DNA of 7,835 nt from Burkholderiaceae bacterium (lineage in GTDB: Bacteria > Pseudomonadota > Gammaproteobacteria > Burkholderiales > Burkholderiaceae): positions 1 through 7,835 of the forward strand of contig JALREG010000150.1 in assembly GCA_023253905.1 (NCBI GenBank). Reading direction: 5' to 3'. The notes below the pieces were generated by a model. It saw nothing but the letters and a program-made list of their open reading frames with translations. It made no database searches and was not told where the DNA came from. Made by a program: the position numbers and the translations under genes. Shown piece by piece: positions 5,478 through 7,835 of the stretch (within the stretch, counting starts at the first letter, position 1; every line of letters starts with the position of its first letter).

Positions 5478-7835
5478 TCAGCCCAGCTTCGCGCGCTGTT
5501 CGTGAAGCCGCGCGAGTGACGCCTCGAATCCGGCCAGACGCTCGCGCTCCTGTGCCACCACATTGGCGGGCGCACGTTCGACGAAACTCGCGTTGCCGAG
5601 CTTGGCGCCGGCGCGCTGCACCTCGCCTGACACGCGGGCGATTTCGCGATCGAGGCGCGCGCGTTCCGCCGCTACATCGATCTCAACACGCAGCATCAGC
5701 CGGACATCGCCCACGATCTGCACTGGCGCGATCGATCCGGCGGGCAGCGCGTCAACGATTTCAACAGCCTCGAGCTTTGCAAGCGCCTTCAGGTAGGGTG
5801 CGAATTCGGCGAGCTGTTTGCGCGAACCCTGTGCGATGAGCGGGAGTTTCTGCGCGGGCGAGACGTTCATTTCACCGCGCAGGGCGCGACACGCATCGAT
5901 CAGCTGCTTGAGCTGACTGACGAACGCTTCGCTCTTTTCGTCGATTTTTCCAGGTTCGCTTTTTGGATAGGGCTGCTGCATGAGCAGATGACGCTGCTCG
6001 GCTACTGCCTGGGCGAGCGCCTCTCCGGAGAGTTTTTGTACGCCGCGCTCGCCGTAGCGCTGGGCAATCGGCGCGACCTTCTGCCACAACTCTTCGGTGA
6101 TGAAAGGGATGATGGGGTGCGCGAGCCGCAGCACCGCCTCGAGCACGCGGAGCAGCGTGCGTCGCGTGGCGCGAACCACCGCCTGATCGTCTGCCTGAAG
6201 ATTGACCTTCGCGAGCTCCAGATACCAGTCGCAGTATTGGTCCCAGACAAACTCGTAGAGCGCGCGCGCGGCGAGATCGAAGCGATAGTCAGACAACGCA
6301 CGCTCGATCTCGGCTTCGGTGCGCTGCAGTGCTGAGACGATCCAGCGGTCAACCGCGTTGAAGTGAAGATAGCCGCCTGGTACGCAGGCACCCGCCTCGT
6401 GGGGCTCGAAACCGCAGTCACGCCCTTCGGTTTGCATCAGCACGAAACGCGAGGCATTCCAGAGCTTGTTACAGAAGTTGCGATAGCCCTCGCAGCGGCT
6501 GAGGTCAAAGTTGAGCGTGCGGGCGAAGGTGGCAAGCGAGGCGAAGGTAAAGCGCACCGCGTCGGACCCGAATGCCGGAATGCCCTGCGGGAAGTTGCTG
6601 CGGATGTAGCGGTCGATGCGCTGCTTGTGGTCGGCTCGAAGGAGGCCAACCGTTGACTTCTCGAGGAGCGCCTCGAGCGTAATGCCGTCCACCAGATCGA
6701 TTGGGTCGATGGTGTTGCCCTTCGACTTCGACATCTTCTGGCCTTCGGAATCACGCACGATCGCATTGATGTAAACGTGATGAAACGGCACCTTGCCCGT
6801 GAAAAAAGTGGTCATCATCACCATCCGGGCCACCCAGAAGAAGATGATGTCAAAGCCCGTCACCAGTACGTTTGAGGGCAGATAGCGATCCAGGTCAGCG
6901 GTCTGTTTGGGCCAGCCGAGCGAGGTGAAGGGCACCAGGGCCGACGAGAACCAGGTATCGAGCACGTCATCGTCACGCACCAATGCGCCCTGGTAGCCCG
7001 CAGCGCGGGCCCGCGCCTGGGCATCCGCTTCATTACGCGCGACAAACACCGTGCCGTCGTGAATCGGCTGGCCTTGAGCGTCGGCCTTGTACCAGGCAGG
7101 GATGCGATGGCCCCACCAGAGTTGCCGGGAAATGCACCAATCTTGAATGTTTTCGAGCCAGTGGTTGTAGGTGCTGGTCCAGTGGTCGGGGAAGAAGCGA
7201 ATCTGCCCGTCACGGACCACCTGCAGGCAGACATCTGCGATCGACTGGCCGGGGAAGAACGCATTGCCGTGATCACGGCGGCTCATCGCGACAAACCACT
7301 GGTCGGTGAGCATGGGTTCAACCACCACCTGAGTGCGCGCCGAACGCGGCACCATCAGCGTGTGCGGCTTCTCCGATACGAGGCAATCCGCAGCGCGCAG
7401 GTCTTCCAACACCTTTTTTCGCGCGTCATAGCGGTCGAGGCCGCGATAGGCCACGGGCGCCTGATCATTGATGCGGGCATCGAGGGTGAGCACGCTGATC
7501 GCTGCAAGCCCGTGGCGCTCGCCCATCTTCCAGTCATTGAAATCATGAGCTGGCGTGATCTTGACGCAGCCCGTGCCGAAGGCGGGGTCGACATAGTCGT
7601 CGGCGATGATCGGAATGTCACGATCGCAAAGCGGAAGTCTGACCCACTTTCCGATCAGGGCGCGATAGCGTTCATCATCCGGATGCACGGCCACCGCCGT
7701 GTCGCCCAGCATGGTGCCGTCGCCACCCAGCACCACCGCCACATCGCAGTGTTGACCGAGCTCGGCGGCGGGGGCGCTGCCGAACACCGTCAGGCCGGTG
7801 TTGAGGGCCGTGTTCTGCTCCAAGAGCACTTCCAC
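5478..7835 (-). CDS. valS: Valyl-tRNA synthetase, C-terminal part, fused at its 5' end to a NadK-like fragment
   Basis: This class Ia synthetase charges tRNA-Val and edits Thr-tRNA-Val. The frame is open to the right edge (785 residues seen). From residue 41 on it is ValRS: editing-domain [10 protein letters not shown] (41-50) and [15 protein letters not shown] (87-101), the [20 protein letters not shown] block, [11 protein letters not shown], and KMSKS (367-371). The anticodon-binding region follows, with NKLWN (about 456-460), and the C-terminal tRNA-binding coiled-coil arm (about 720-785) contains [11 protein letters not shown]. From residue 41 to the stop the protein looks intact. Residues 1-40 do not resemble ValRS. 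The usual sequence before ETMLG, about 200 residues including the HIGH motif and the TTRPE part of the editing site, is missing and replaced by NAD-kinase-like sequence. As it stands the product could not activate valine. The stop lies 49 nt from that of the convergent SDR gene. Confidence 0.93.
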   Translation of the reverse strand: MEVLLEQNTALNTGLTVFGSAPAAELGQHCDVAVVLGGDGTMLGDTAVAVHPDDERYRALIGKWVRLPLCDRDIPIIADDYVDPAFGTGCVKITPAHDFNDWKMGERHGLAAISVLTLDARINDQAPVAYRGLDRYDARKKVLEDLRAADCLVSEKPHTLMVPRSARTQVVVEPMLTDQWFVAMSRRDHGNAFFPGQSIADVCLQVVRDGQIRFFPDHWTSTYNHWLENIQDWCISRQLWWGHRIPAWYKADAQGQPIHDGTVFVARNEADAQARARAAGYQGALVRDDDVLDTWFSSALVPFTSLGWPKQTADLDRYLPSNVLVTGFDIIFFWVARMVMMTTFFTGKVPFHHVYINAIVRDSEGQKMSKSKGNTIDPIDLVDGITLEALLEKSTVGLLRADHKQRIDRYIRSNFPQGIPAFGSDAVRFTFASLATFARTLNFDLSRCEGYRNFCNKLWNASRFVLMQTEGRDCGFEPHEAGACVPGGYLHFNAVDRWIVSALQRTEAEIERALSDYRFDLAARALYEFVWDQYCDWYLELAKVNLQADDQAVVRATRRTLLRVLEAVLRLAHPIIPFITEELWQKVAPIAQRYGERGVQKLSGEALAQAVAEQRHLLMQQPYPKSEPGKIDEKSEAFVSQLKQLIDACRALRGEMNVSPAQKLPLIAQGSRKQLAEFAPYLKALAKLEAVEIVDALPAGSIAPVQIVGDVRLMLRVEIDVAAERARLDREIARVSGEVQRAGAKLGNASFVERAPANVVAQERERLAGFEASLARLHEQRAKLG
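7704..7835 (-). other. NAD kinase (NadK)-like fragment joined in frame to valS
   Basis: Residues 1-44 of the minus-strand frame read as an internal NadK segment: [14 protein letters not shown], then [21 protein letters not shown]. The LGGDGT signature preceded by CDVAVV is the nucleotide-binding motif of bacterial NadK. In that family it is normally followed by further NadK sequence on the pattern of ARQLAP...GINQGRLGF. Here it runs straight into ValRS after the shared TMLG codons (7704-7715). The piece is cut by the window edge on its N-terminal side. Diacylglycerol kinases and phosphofructokinases also carry GGDGT-like motifs, but the flanking residues fit NadK better. It is either a chimeric join or the remnant of a real rearrangement. 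Confidence 0.72.

Noticed and set aside
7704..7835. A natural NadK-ValRS fusion enzyme with a regulatory NAD-binding domain
   Set aside because: Only about 40 NadK residues before and including GGDG are seen, and the rest of the NadK fold is missing after the join. ValRS has also lost its HIGH-containing catalytic half. Neither domain is complete, so a functional fusion is unlikely.

Overview
This 7.8 kb window is GC-rich, tightly packed bacterial chromosome. The AlaRS, ValRS and TusA-type proteins read like those of Betaproteobacteria. That placement rests on remembered family resemblance and was not computed. No RNA gene, CRISPR array, insertion sequence or phage gene was seen.

Layout: positions 1-5428 hold six genes on the plus strand. 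They are the 3' four-fifths of alaS (alanyl-tRNA synthetase, cut by the left edge), an MFS transporter, two half-size chromate-transporter (CHR) family genes, a TusA/SirA-family sulfur carrier, and an SDR oxidoreductase. Junctions are a 1-nt overlap, two 4-nt ATGA overlaps, a 29-nt gap and a 3-nt gap, so the block is probably one transcription unit with translational coupling in its first part. A 49-nt convergent gap holding a GC-rich hairpin separates this block from valS (valyl-tRNA synthetase). valS runs leftward from the right edge to 5478.

How the genes fit together: two aminoacyl-tRNA synthetases frame a small accessory cluster. The two CHR halves look like the two subunits of one short-chain, paired transporter. 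The TusA-like protein could act in tRNA thiolation or sulfur trafficking. The MFS and SDR substrates cannot be read from sequence.

The main anomaly is at the right edge. The long minus-strand frame is not ValRS throughout. Its first 40 residues look like an internal piece of NAD kinase (NadK), including the LGGDGT signature. The frame becomes ValRS at a 12-base stretch encoding TMLG, a tetrapeptide that occurs both in NadK (GGDGTMLG) and in the ValRS editing domain (RPETMLGDTA). The ValRS N-terminus, with the HIGH signature, is absent. This is a microhomology junction: either an assembly or amplification chimera (more likely) or a real rearrangement that would inactivate valS.
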